A DNA stretch of 64,000 bases from Lantana camara (GCA_037501455.1 CM074856.1:92454001-92518000); one strand, 5' to 3'; positions 34,780 through 46,675 are shown, counted from the stretch's first letter. Numbers and translations are program-made. Notes: generated by a model from the letters alone, not told the origin.

Positions 34780-35891
34780 GAATTTATTTTGAATTGTGGA
34801 ACCAAATCGGGGGCTAACGAGCAATTAGCGCACCCTTGGTTCCGTATGTGATATCTTGAGCTAGGAAACTCGGATTCAAGTTTCGTCAACTTCGCTGAAC
34901 TCGTAACGAAAATTTGGGTTCAATAAACTTAGCCTCGTATTCTTCCAAGATCATTTGGACCCCCGAATTTCAACCAAAAAACGAGACGGCTGCTAAATTG
35001 CCACACTTACCCATTTTCCTCATATCTCCCTCAAACCTTGACCAAATTAACCATGGTTGGAGGCTATGGAACCCTAACTCAACCCACTAACACTTCATAT
35101 CAGCCTCAAACCGAACCACACACCTCATACCAAGAAATATCAGCCAAAAGCCCCTGTTCCAGAAAATCCCGTAACCCTTGCCTTACTTGGAGATTCAAGC
35201 TCAAATCTCTTCCATCTTCCATTCAATCCACAAGGTAAGTTTAGGGTTGTATTATACATTCATTTAGAGTCATTTTGATCTATTCATCCCCAATTTTGAT
35301 CATGTTTTCATGAGTATATGACTGATTTGGAGAAATAGTTAGGTTATGAGCATATTTGTTGATCTCTTTCATTTCTTGACGGATTTGGTTGATTCAAAGC
35401 ATGAGAGTGGTTGTTTTAACTCCCTCTTTTAATTTCTGATCATTGATTATGTGGTAGTTGAAGATTTCATGAGATACCATTGTTGAACCTTGTATGAAAT
35501 GACTTCGTTTTCCTCCTGGCTTTTGTGCTGCTGCTGCAGCGTGACTTGGAGCTGTTATGGGGCCTGAATTGATGTTGTTTTGTTGATCTTTCATGTATCT
35601 TTATGTGTCTAACTGTTGGTTAAAGATGAAGTTGTTGCTGCTCTGTTTTTACGTTGTTCCGCCCTGTTTTCGTCCATTTTGCTGCGTCATTTTGCTGTGA
35701 ATTCTTGCTGTCAATTGTTGTTCATTTCCCTTGCTTAACTGCTGTGTTTTAGCAGTCATATGTAAGAGTGGTTGATGTTAATTTTTTTTTGCTACTGAAT
35801 CTACCATTTGTTGCTGCTTTTTGCTGCTGTAATTTCATGCCAAGAACAGGGGTGTTGTTTTGTGTTTGCTGCTGTTTTGGGCCTGGGTTGC

Positions 35892-36017
35892 ATCTCCCCG
35901 GCCGGGGAGATTTTGGGCATGAAAGTACCCGGCCGGGGAGCCTGGGTACAGAAGCCTCCTGCGTGTGAGTCCCCGGGCGGGGACTTTTATTTGCGAAATC
36001 TCCCCGGGCGGGGAGAT
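35892..36017 (+). repeat. Four-hairpin array in LTR A
   Basis: ATCTCCCCGGCCGGGGAGAT (35892-35911, a perfect 20-bp palindrome), GTACCC...GGGTAC (35925-35949, also an inner CCCGGCCGGG), AGTCCCC-GGGC-GGGGACT (35968-35985) and ATCTCCCC-GGGC-GGGGAGAT (35998-36017). Starts are 33, 43 and 30 bases apart. The 3' LTR copy is at 43137-43262, with one mismatch in the first stem. Position and spacing match the arrays in B and D, yet stems are unrelated in sequence. Confidence 0.88.
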
Positions 36018-36089
36018 GAGTTTGATAGCTGCTATGTGTTATTGTACCCTTTCCTTCCTTCCTTGCATGTGTTGTTGTGTGTGTCTGTG

Positions 36090-36400
36090 TAAATGTATGT
36101 CTGCATGCTAGTGTGCATTGTGTAATTTTGTAAATGCATGCATGCAAGATAGTTGTGTACGTGTAATTGTGCATATATATAGATATATGTGTGTGCATGT
36201 ATATTTACGTATATATATACATATACTTTAGAATGCATGCATGTTATATATATGTATGTATGAATATATATCTTGAATTATAAATGCATGCATGTTTAGT
36301 TTAATAAGTTTGCATACATGTAATAGTTTACATTTAATTATCCATGCATGCTAGGTATTTAAGTTGTAAATGCATGCATGATTGATTTCCTTGAAATGGT
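36090..36400 (+). repeat. CATGCATG (RY motif) cluster in LTR A
   Basis: An AT-rich stretch with TATATA runs carries about six CATGCATG or near copies (for example 36136-36145, 36234-36242, 36280-36290, 36340-36348, 36370-36380). The RY element CATGCA is a known target of plant B3-domain factors such as ABI3/FUS3. The same cluster is in the 3' LTR (about 43340-43630). Whether it acts as an enhancer is inference. Confidence 0.5.
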
Positions 36401-38074
36401 GCTTATATATAGAAATATATATTTATGTATATATATGTTATATTATATATTAAATATTATTTGATTTAATTAAATTATGGAAATTAAATTGCTATCTATT
36501 TCATGTTATTTAAATTTCGATTTTGATTTGAATGTAATTAATTAATTATTTTCTAACTGTTAATGTGATATGATCGTTATTTGAATTCTTGAATTAAATT
36601 GTTATAAAATGTGAAATTCATGACTTGAATAAATCTGAACGCTTCCTTGAATGAATGAATGGCTCGTTTATATGATTTAAATGCATTAATAGTGCACATG
36701 AATATGTTCATTACATAATATCATCTTTTATGCATTCATATCATGTTTATTGCATGTCGTGCGTCTTATATGGTTCATTTGGAGTTTTGAGTCTCACCTA
36801 TGCACCATGTCGTTTCTTATACAGTTTTCTCCAGGACGGAGATGCCAGGTTGATAGGACACTTTCGAGTCTCCTTTCTTCTTGGTATTGTTGGTAAGAGG
36901 CGTACAGGTGGGTTTCTCTTCTATTTAGTTAAATGACCCTATATACTCCCAACGTGTAAAGATTTCAGCCAAAAGTATATATGTATATAGAGTCGTTTTC
37001 CTGAGTCAATGATTTTAAACGTAAGCCCTTATTTTATGAACCTACCAAATGTTTTGGCGAGAAAAGAAAGAATGTTATGCACAGAATGGGGCCCAGGGAC
37101 TTGGTGTGAGTGATGACCAGAGGAGGCATGGGCTGACGGTGATCCCTCACACTAGTTCCCCCAATGTACGGCGTAACCGGACCTCGTTAGGAGTTAGCGA
37201 GGAATGGACGCTGAGTGCCACTAGGGGAGTCATGAAACCTTTTGGTCAATGAATGGATGGTTCGGGCCGATCACCTGGAGGAAGAAGGTGTAAATGTTCA
37301 TGATTGTGTACAAAAGAATGTTATACATGAATGAAAGAAAGAAAGAAAGAATGCTTAATGAACTACACAAGGTGTTGGTTGGAGATAATGCACGCCCACT
37401 CGCCGGACTACAAACGACCTAATGAAAAAGGAACGTTATAATCCCTTTTGATGACTTATTTATTTCACCCACTTGGGAAATGCTCTAAAAACCTCATTTG
37501 GGATTATAACCTGCATGTGAATGTTTAAATATTGTTGTATATGTTACTTATGCCTCTTTTTATACCCACCAGTCTTCTATAGACTGAACCCGGATTTGCT
37601 TTTCAGTGTTCTTGCAGGTTTGGAGTGCTAGGCGGGATTTTGGGTCTGTCAAGTCGTGTGGTCGAGTCTGAGTCCCACTACACGCATATTGTAATTGATT
37701 GAGTTATGCATTGAATGTATAAATATTATGATGGTACTTTGCGATATTTGGGACAGGCTTCTAGGAATAGTTGAACCCGTGAATTGTGAGATTTTGATTT
37801 ATGTATGAATTTCGGGACTAGGTATTTATGTTAGTTGAACCCGTTGTTATTTTCTTATCTTGTTATTTATGTAAATGTACTTCGCTTCCGCATTGATAAT
37901 ATTTCTATTTTATGGTCTCTTTGGTTGCGATAGTTAGCTCCCGCCTAGCTTAGCGAGTGTGTATATCCCCGTTCGTCGTGATTTAGCTCGCGGTATGGAT
38001 TGTCCATTTCATATTCGGGTCGGGTCCCGGTGCGGGTGATATGGTACCTTGCGCTCGGGTGCTACATCCTTAAG

Positions 38075-38086
38075 TGGTATCAGAGC
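38075..38086 (+). promoter_or_regulatory. Element A primer binding site
   Basis: TGGTATCAGAGC, eight bases after the 5' LTR end (38066), matching initiator tRNA-Met. Confidence 0.87.
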
Positions 38087-41000
38087 CCAGTTGCAAAACC
38101 GGTGTTCTTGTGTCGTGATCGAGTCAGTTTAGGTCGTACAGCTTAGGAACTACGTGACAATGTGTGCATTGCATCGATCTTGAATATGAATTGCGTTCCT
38201 TTTTAAATTTTATTGATTTATTTGTTGCATTCTTAAATTGGATCAGTGCCCTTCGTCTTAAATACGTACCATGAGCATACACTAATCGCATGCATGTATC
38301 CTTGAAATAAGTTATGAATTACAGGTTATGAAGATACTATCAAACCACGGCCAAGTTCCACGATAGCAATGATCTATTACAAGTTCTTTCTGATGCATGG
38401 AAGATAGGAAGGATGCACCGGGGAAGAATAAAGAGAATTCGAGATACATGGTTCTCATAGATAGAGCTAGAGTTCAAGGCTTAGGAGTTGAATTGGAAGT
38501 TCACCTTTAGAGGGACACTTGAAGAAATAAGAGTTGATCAGAGAATATTTATGACTCGGAAGATTGACATACGCGGCTTTCTTATATAAGATACCATAAT
38601 TGGATGCAACAGGGTCATCCAAATTAATGTATGGAGTGAATAAACTTTGAAGGTACTTTAACTCAGGGTTCGGATTATGGAAGAGATAGTGAGGATTGTG
38701 ATAATTCAAGCTAAAACACCGTCGGCGGGAATTCAGCATCAAGAGTCGTCAAAGAGGAACTTTTAAATAAACCCAATAGTTAGAAAAGAGGTTACTGAGG
38801 TCAAGATCGGGAAGAAGTGACTCCAGGTAGCCCTAAATTTCAACTAAGATGGAAAACGAGCCGGGAAGGGATTGGAAGGAGCCAAGTAGCATGGAAAATA
38901 CAAATTCATGAAAGGTGACAATAATACAGACCAGATTTGAGTTTATTTTTTTTTCAAATCCAAGCTGAATTGTCGTGTTGTGGGGATGAATTGGGAAATA
39001 TGGAGCGACGAATGGAAACAGTAAAGAAAGACAAAGATGTTTTGGAAGGAAATCATGCGCGCAAGTGGGAGCAATTAGAAAACAAGTTCTATTCCCAATC
39101 TAAACTCATAAAGGATAAGCACGGGAATCTTGAACAAGGTGATGACAAGAAATAGGGGTCGATTTTCGAGGAAAATTTGGATGTTAACCCTGTGGACGTA
39201 GAAGAATTTGTGATAAAGAAATTGTAATCCCGGACCATGGAAGGTACAAATTAATGCACAAAGATTCATGGAAACTTGAAGACCTTAGGAAAGACAAAGC
39301 ATGATCAGCAAGTCAAAGTAAGCCGTGATTAGAGGAACGAGGACAAGCTACCCAGCAAATAGCTTGCCATCTTGGTAACAGGTTCAAGACATTCATAGCA
39401 CGTGCATCATACTTCACATCAATTATTTATTCTTCTTTACTTATGTTCATGTGTGCAATTCTATTTGATTTCATTTCTTTAATGTGTTGCATATTTGCTG
39501 GCTGTAAGTGTGACACGTGCATTGACATTTTTACCCGACATGCATTTTAGTATTTACTTGATAGGAAATTCTTTCATCCCACTTATCAAGTATCATTTCA
39601 ACCGAGCCACATCTGAGTTATGAGGAAAAGAAATAATGAGATGACCCGTTATAAGGAAGATGACTTTGGAGAAATAAAGAATTGCCAGTAAGGGATAGAT
39701 TGATAGAAACGGGAATTCAGAAAGAGAAGCGATACTAGATTTGGCTTCGGGGTGTTCGGACCGAATAAGAATAGAGAAGGGGGATTCGATTATCAAGAGG
39801 ATTGGAGGAAAGTTGAAAGGCAAAAGCTTTGGGTTGCTATGTCAGTTAAAATCCTCCCTGATAAAAAAAATATATATATTTCCAACAAGAATTTCGATAC
39901 AAGAAGGATCGATGGAGTTCAATGTGTAACGATAGGAAATTTTAAGGGGGAGAGCATAACCAAGAGGCAAAAATTGAAACTTGAAGTGGCGGCCGAAGGA
40001 ATAATTAATAGAGATAACGGAAATACATTTAAGGAAGATTTGGGAATTTCATAGTGGTGAGCAGAGATGAATAACACGACTTTAAGGGTCGACCATTTAA
40101 AAGGAAAACTAATTCACTAAATTCGGGTTGAAGATTTTCACAGAGAATAGAGAGGATATCTCGTCGAATCTTTTTACGTATGTAAGTCGGTTTGAAGATA
40201 AATGAGTTATGAAGGAGTTTAGGGAAACTCCTAAGTCGATTTGTCAAGGGGCAACCGATTCAAGATATTATAGAAAAGGGGGTGTTATTCACAAAGCTTA
40301 GTTTAATGAGTTCGGAAAGGAAATTTAAGAAGAAACCCAACCGAAAAAGGATGATCATTGAAGGATTTACATCAAACTTCATGAATCATCAAGAACATCC
40401 TATCTTCGATTAAAGAATTGTAGGGGCCGAATACCAAATTTCACTTTAGAGGTTTAAAGAGAGTGAAAAGGGTGAATCGAATGGAAGATAGAAGAAGATT
40501 TGTGTAGCATATATATTAAGGTCGGGAGTGAACTTTTAAGGACGCCAAGGGTAGTTATCATCAATGGTATGTTAGGTTTTGATATGCGAAAAAGAAAATA
40601 ACTATGGATCTAAATTTGGGACAGATGATTTAAGGGTATTCGTGGAGGTCAAGCTTGACTAAGTAAAAAGAGTTGATTAGTCGAATGAAGATTATGGGAA
40701 AGGATGAAAGATCGAAGAAGACTGGAAGCAAGACAAATCAGAAGGGAATAAAGAATGAAATCCTTAGAGGATCTATCAATTGCTTTGCTGGGGTACCCTG
40801 AAGAGCTTAAAGGCAAGTCGAGCACTGAACTCACTTTCGGGGCAGATAACGCTTTGGACAACGAAACTTACCATTCTGAATTATGCAACTACGGTGAACG
40901 GTACATGAAGCATCCATGATACATGCATCCATGCAAATTTAACTTAAGTAGTTTTTATGTTAGGTGCTTTGATTTCTTATTATGCTAACTTACTTGGAGT

Positions 41001-41120
41001 AATTGATAATCAACTTGGATGATATCTATTACCTGGTTTGGGTGTCTTAAGTGATTTTAATTATTGTTTTGCGTTGTGTTGCTCGGGAGTGTTGGAGACT
41101 TCCTTGCTTTGTTGTTATTT

Positions 41121-41313
41121 GTAAGAGACGGGGATTCTCTTACTTTTGTTCGAGAGACGGGGTGCTCTCATTGCTTGCGAGAGACGGGGTTCTCTCATTG
41201 CTGCTTGAGAGACGGGGTTCTCTCATTGTTGTTGGAGAGATAGGGTTCTCTCATTGTTGCTTGAGAGACGGGGCTCTCTCTTTGATTGTTTGTGAGAGAC
41301 GGGGAATCTCTCA
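41121..41313 (+). repeat. Seven tandem hairpins with CGGGG loops at the 3' end of the A interior
   Basis: Seven units of about 28-33 bases each hold a hairpin with a purine-left, pyrimidine-right stem: GTAAGAGA-n7-TCTCTTAC (41121-41143), then GAGAG-n8-CTCTC and GAGAGA-n6-TCTCTC variants, ending with TGAGAGA-CGGGGAA-TCTCTCA (41293-41313). Between hairpins the text is ATTGTTGTT-like. The loop core CGGGG is kept in six units (TAGGG in the fifth). The first unit has a longer stem in which both arms changed together. Confidence 0.88.
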
Positions 41314-41356
41314 TTGTTTGTTTGGGTGAGTAGTGAATCCGAGGACGGATTCTTTT

Positions 41357-41368
41357 AAGGGGGAGAGG
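41357..41368 (+). promoter_or_regulatory. Element A polypurine tract
   Basis: AAGGGGGAGAGG directly precedes the 3' LTR start TGTAACGCCCC at 41370. Confidence 0.75.
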
Positions 41369-41369
41369 T

Positions 41370-44300
41370 TGTAACGCCCCGGTTTTTCGTTTATACAAAT
41401 ATGCCGTATGTGTTTACCAATTTGCGCAAACTAATTGTTCATAAGTGTTTTATATATTTAATTTTATATTTTAAATGTTAAAATTGTTAATTAATCATAT
41501 TTTAAGTTAATTAATATCGAATCTATGTTAAATCGTTGTGGTTACCAAATTGCGCGAATTAATTGTTTATACGTGTTTTATATAATTAATTTTATATATT
41601 AAATGCTAACTATTTATATTTTAATTTTATTAGTGTTAAAATTCAATTTAAATTGTGCACTTTAAATTTAAAGTATATTAAATTCGTGCTTGTGGCTTTA
41701 AATTAATTTAATTTGTACAATTACTATTAAATGTATAAATGTATTTCGTGTATTGATTTTAGTATATATGTAAGTATTGTCTTTTTTGTTTAATTATATT
41801 AAATGCACACGTTGTTTTAATTAATTAAATATGAATTTAAATTTTGTTTTATTTTAGGGAATGTAATGAATTTGTTTATGTATTGCTCATGAGTGTCATA
41901 AACGTGCTTCGTTTTTATATGATTTGTTATTGAAATTTCGTGAAAATTTAGTATGTTATAGATTTATGTGTTATGAACATGTTTATATGCTTGTTTTAAG
42001 TTTTCGACTTCGTTTGACGTGGTAACGAATTTATTTTGAATTGTGGAACCAAATCTGGGGCTAACAAGCAATTAGCGCACCCTTGGTTCCGTATGTGATA
42101 TCTTGAGCTAGGAAACTCGGATTCAAGTTTCGTCAACTTCGCTGAACTCGTAACGAAAATTCGGGTTCAATAAACTTAGCCTCGTATTTTTCCAAGACCA
42201 TTTGGACCCCCGAATTTCAACCGAAAAACGAGACGGCTGTTAAATTGCCACACTTAGCCATTTTCCTCATATCTCCTTCAAACCTTGACCAAATTAACCA
42301 TGGTAGGAGGCTATGGAACCCTAACTCAACCCACTAACACTCCATATCAGCCTCAAACCGAACCACACACCTCATACCAAGAAATATCAGCCAAAAGCCC
42401 CTGTTCCAGAAAATCCCGTAACCCTTGCCTTACTTGGAGATTCAAGCTCAAATCTCTTCCATCTTCCATTCAATCCACAAGGTAAGTTTAGGGTTGTGTT
42501 ATACATTCATTTAGAATCATTTTGATATATTCATCCCCAATTTTGATCATGTTTTCATGAGTATATGGCTGATTTGGAGAAATAGTTAGGTTATGAGCAT
42601 ATTTGCTGACCTCTTTCATTTCTTGACGGATTTGGTTGATTCAAAGCATGAGGATGGTTGTTTTAACTCCCTCTTTTCATTTCTGATCATTGATTATGTG
42701 GTAGTTGAAGATTTCATGAGATACCATTATTGAACCTTGTATGAAATGACTTCGTTTTCCTCCTTGCTTTTCTGCTGCTGCTGCTGCGTGACTTGGAGCT
42801 GTTATGGGGCCTAAATTGATGTTGTTTTGTTGATCTTTCATGCATCTTTATGTGTCTAATTGTTGGTTAAATATGAAGTTGTTGCTGCTCTATTTTTACG
42901 TTGTTTCTGCCTTGTTTTTCGTCCATTTTGATGCGTCCGCTGCGAATTCTTGCTGTCAATTGTTCTTTATTTCCCTTGCTTAACTGCTGTGTTTTAGCAG
43001 TCATATGTAGGAGTGGTTGATGTTAATTTTTTTTTGCTGCTGAATCTACCATTCGTTGCTGCTTTTTGCTACTGTAATTTCATGCCAAGAACAGGGGTGT
43101 TGTTTTGTGTTTGCTGCTGTTTCGGGCCTGGGTTGCATCTCCCTGGCCGGGGAGATTTTGGGCATGAAAGTACCCAGCCGGGGAGCCTGGGTACAGAAGC
43201 CTCCTGCGTGTGAGTCCCCGGGCGGGGACTTTTATTTGCGAAATCTCCCCGGGCGGGGAGATGAGTTTGATAGCTGCTATGTGTTGTTATACCCTTTCCT
43301 TCCTTCCTTGCATGTTTTGTTGTGTGTGTCTGTGTAAATGTATGTCTGCATGCCAGTGTGCATTGTGTAATTTTGTAAATGCATGCATGCAAGATAGTTG
43401 TGTACGTGTAATTGTGCATATATATAGATATATGTGTGTGCATGTATATTTACGTATATATATACATATACTTTAGAATGCATGCATGCTATATATATGT
43501 ATATATAAATATATATCTTGAATTATAAATGCATGCATGTTTAGTTTAATAAGTTTGCATGCATGTAATAGTTTACATTTAATTATCCATGCATGCTAGG
43601 TATTTAAGTTGTAAATGCATGCATTATTGATTTCCTTGAAATGGTGCATATATATAGATATATATATTGATGTATATATATGTTATATTATATATTAAAT
43701 ATTATTTGATTTAATTGAATTATGGAAATTAAGTTGCTATCTATTTCATGTTATTTAAATTTCGATTTTGATTTGAATGTAATTAATTATTTATTTTCTA
43801 ACTGTTAACGTGTTATAGTACGTGATATGATCGTTATTTGAATTCTTGTATTAAATTGTTATAAAATGTGAAATTAATGACTTGAATGAATCTGAACGCT
43901 TGCTTGAATGAATGAATGGCTCGTTTATATGATTTAAATGCATTAATAGTGCACATGAATATGTTCATTACATAATATCATCTTTTATGTATTCATATCA
44001 TGTTTATTGCATGCCGTGCGTCTTATATGGTTCATTTGGAGTCTTGAGTCTCACCTATGCACCATATCGTTTCTTGTATAGTTTTCTCCAGGGCGGAGAT
44101 GCCGGGTTCATAGGACACTTTGAGTCTCCTTTCTTCTTGGTATTGTTGGTAAGAGGCGTACAGGTAGGTTTCTCTTCTATTTAGTTAAATGACCCTATAT
44201 ACTCCCAACGTGTAAAGATTTCAGCCAAAAGTTTATATGTATATAGAGTGGTTTTCCTGAGTCAATGATTTTAAATGTAAGCCCTTATTTTATGAACTTA

Positions 44301-45322
44301 CTAAATGTTTTGGTGAGAAAAGAAAGAATGTTATGCACAAAATGGGGCCCAGGGACTTGGTGTGAGTGGTGACCTGAGGAGGCATGGGCTGACGGTGATC
44401 CCTCACACTAGTTCCACCAATGTACGGTGTAACCGGACCTCATTAGGAGTTAGCGAGGAATGGACGCTGAGTGCCACTAGGGGAGTCATGAAACCCTTTT
44501 GGTCAATGAATGGATGGTTCGGGCCGATCACCAGGAGGAAGAAGGTGTAAATGTTCATGATTGTGCACAAAAGAATGTTATGCATGAATGAAAGAAAGAA
44601 AGAAAGAATGTTTAATGAACTACACGAGGTGTTGGTTGGAGATAATGCATGCCCACTCGCCGGACCACAAACGACCTAATGAAAAAGGAACGTTATAATC
44701 CCTTTTGATGACTTATTTATTTCACCCACTTGGGAAATGCTCTAAAAACCTCATTTGGGATTATAACCTGCATGTGAATGTTTAAATATTGTTGTATATG
44801 TTACTTATGCCTTGTTTTTTACCCACCAGTCTTCTATAGACTGAAGCCGGATTTGCTTTTCAGTGTTCTTGCAGGTTTGGAGTGCTAGGCGGGATTTTGG
44901 GTCTGTCAAGTCATGTGGTCGAGTCTGAGTCCCACTACACGCATATTGTAATTGATTGAGTTATGCATTGAATGTATAAATATTATGATGGTACTTTGCG
45001 ATATTCGGGACAGGCTTCTAGGAATAGTTGAACCCGTGAATTGTGAGATTTTGATTTATGTATGAATTTCGAGACTAGGTATTTATGTTAGTTGAACCCG
45101 TTGTTATTTGCTTATCTTGTTATTTATGTATATGTACTTCGCTTCCGCATTGATAATATTTCTATTTTATGGTCTCTTTGGTTGCGATAGTGAGCTCCCG
45201 CCTAGCTTAGCGAGTATGTATATCCCCGTTCACCGTGATTTAGCTCGGGTATGGATTGTCCATTTCATATTCAGGTCGGGTCCCGGTGCGGGGGATGTGG
45301 TACCTTGCGCTCGGATGCTACA
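41370..45322 (+). repeat. Element A 3' LTR, uninterrupted (3953 bp)
   Basis: Runs from TGTAACGCCCC to GATGCTACA. It keeps the empty target sites of the two elements that split the 5' LTR: CGTGT at 41747-41751 and GAATT at 42027-42031. Landmarks: donor-like CACAAG/GTAAGT at 42481/42482, hairpins 43137-43262, RY cluster about 43340-43630, GC-rich block about 44344-44550, acceptor-like TTGCAG at 44874, arms GCTAGGCGGGA (44884-44894) and TCCCGCCTAGC (45196-45206). Confidence 0.95.
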
Positions 45323-46675
45323 CATTATATAACGCATCATATGCATTCTTATAAATAAAATACGTTTAAGAAACGTTCATGTGCATAATTAATGTAATTG
45401 ATACAAATGGAGTGGCAAACGGTAACACTGACTCAATTACGAGCACATAAAACATTTAACACTTGATAACATGCCATAAAATTATAAAACACATCATATT
45501 ACATAAATTCATATTCATATATGTACATGAAATAAGTTAGGATCATAATCGGGGAGGGAAAACAACACATGAAACAAACTGGAAACGAAACGTGTACAAA
45601 GCCACAAAAGTGGAGAGGTCATGGGGGTGACCCCTATCTTTGCAATTCCCAGCCACCCCCATGACTGGGGATAGAAGCAAAATCTCCCGTGACTCCCTTC
45701 ATGCACAAAGGGATGCACGGGGGTGACTCGCCAAAGACCTTCATCGTCATTTAGCAGCAACCACATCGGGAAAGCTAGGACAGAATGGTAATAGGGCAGC
45801 ACGGCAACAAGGCACAACAACAACAACAACAATTTCCACTTCAAATTCAAAGTTCAAATGCATGAAATGATCCAAATAACTTGATTAAACACGTAGGCAA
45901 AGTTTTAAGGCATGAATTCTAGTATTTAATAAGTTTCCATTGAAGCTTAAGCAAGGTACATTCATGGTGTTTCAAGTAATATGCAACTAGCACACAGAAT
46001 TTCAACGAATAAGCAACGAGGGAGCTTAATTGAACAATATATATCGATCTTAGAGCATATTATTCAAGAATAAAAATATGGGAGCAAATTTCATATATCT
46101 TATACTATTCATCATCTTCTCTAAGAGTAAGTAATCGAACAAGAAAAATGTGATTCAATCGGATAAAATCGAAGCACACGAAGAGAAGAATTCAATACTT
46201 ACCTTGGATCGTTGATTGGACGAGAAATGGAGTCGAACTTGAGCTCTTGAGGCTGGGAATGGAAGAAAACCCTTCTTTCTTCTCTTTTTCTTCCTCGTGA
46301 ACGTGATTTCAAGAAATGAGGGAGAGGGAATGTGTCGTGATTAGTTTTTAGGCCTAGAAAAATGGTTTGGTTTGGTTCAAGATGGAATCGGTTAGAATTT
46401 AAATGGGTCCAGAATCGACGAAATGAATCCAATGGTGAAGTTAGAATTAGAATCCGAATCCTCGAGCTCAAGTTAGCCGAAGAACGGCTCAAAAACCCTA
46501 ATAACAATTAGGAACCTAAACTTTCAAATATTGGATGTTTGAGCCCAAACGTATTTTATTTAAATTCTAATGCTCACATACTTAGAATTAAATGCTCGTT
46601 GACATATAATGCATATGATAACACATAATTCACAAAAATACAAAATTAACCTTGATTGCCGAAGAGACGGGGAGT
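45323..46675 (-). mobile_element. LTR F, segment 3 (5' part)
   Basis: LTR F resumes after element A. On the minus strand it runs from near its 5' end (46675; ACTCCCCGTCTCTTCGGC) leftward. A donor-like GATCCAAG/GTAAGTATT lies at 46203/46202. It carries weaker hairpins: GGTCA-n6-TGACC (45617-45632), CCCC-n6-GGGG (45657-45670) and CCCTT-n8-AAGGG (45695-45712), plus CAC/GTG near 45716-45725, in the place where other LTRs have their arrays. Frames here (for example 45515-45850) are not gene-like. The copia element begins at 46676 with GGAGT as the likely duplication. Confidence 0.75.

Larger units (their letters stand above)
34785..38066 (+). repeat. Element A 5' LTR, segment 3
   Basis: Resumes A after B and ends at GTGCTACA (38066). 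Landmarks: donor-like CACAAG/GTAAGT at 35234/35235, hairpin array 35892-36017, RY-rich AT stretch about 36090-36400, GC-rich block about 37083-37290, (GAAA)n near 37330, acceptor hairpin CAGTCT-n5-AGACTG (37570-37586), acceptor-like CTTGCAG at 37617, paired arms GCTAGGCGGGA (37627-37637) and TCCCGCCTAGC (37939-37949). Confidence 0.92.
38067..41369 (+). other. Element A internal region, non-coding
   Basis: A leader similar to that of B and J (GTTTAGGTCGTACAGCTTAGG-like text) follows the primer site. From about 38340 to 40860 the sense strand is purine-rich (many GAAG/GGAA runs) and contains no open frame above about 100 codons; small frames such as 38937-39155 and 39752-40054 match no family I know. 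A 21-base block shared with B lies at 40893-40913. The 3' end carries a seven-hairpin array (41121-41313). No retrotransposon protein domain is visible. Confidence 0.8.
11542..45322 (+). mobile_element. Element A: LARD-like non-autonomous LTR retrotransposon, split by two insertions
   Basis: Element A is flanked by perfect duplications CATTA (11537-11541 and 45323-45327). The 5' LTR is 11542-11923 + 24341-24617 + 34785-38066, about 3.94 kb of own sequence, matching the uninterrupted 3.95-kb 3' LTR at 41370-45322. The internal region is only 38067-41369 and has no protein domain. Very long LTRs with a short non-coding interior are the hallmark of LARDs. The primer site TGGTATCAGAGC, complementary to initiator tRNA-Met, and a leader shared with gag-bearing relic J suggest a Tekay/Del-like partner supplies proteins. 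That partnership is inferred. Confidence 0.88.

Noticed and set aside
35749..36198. 149-codon minus-strand frame in LTR A
   Set aside because: It runs through hairpins and a microsatellite-like stretch (Thr/His/Tyr repeats), and is shorter in the 3' LTR copy.
41121..41313. CRISPR-like repeat array
   Set aside because: Repeats of about 28-33 bases occur without unique spacers and in plant transposon DNA; they are tandem hairpins.
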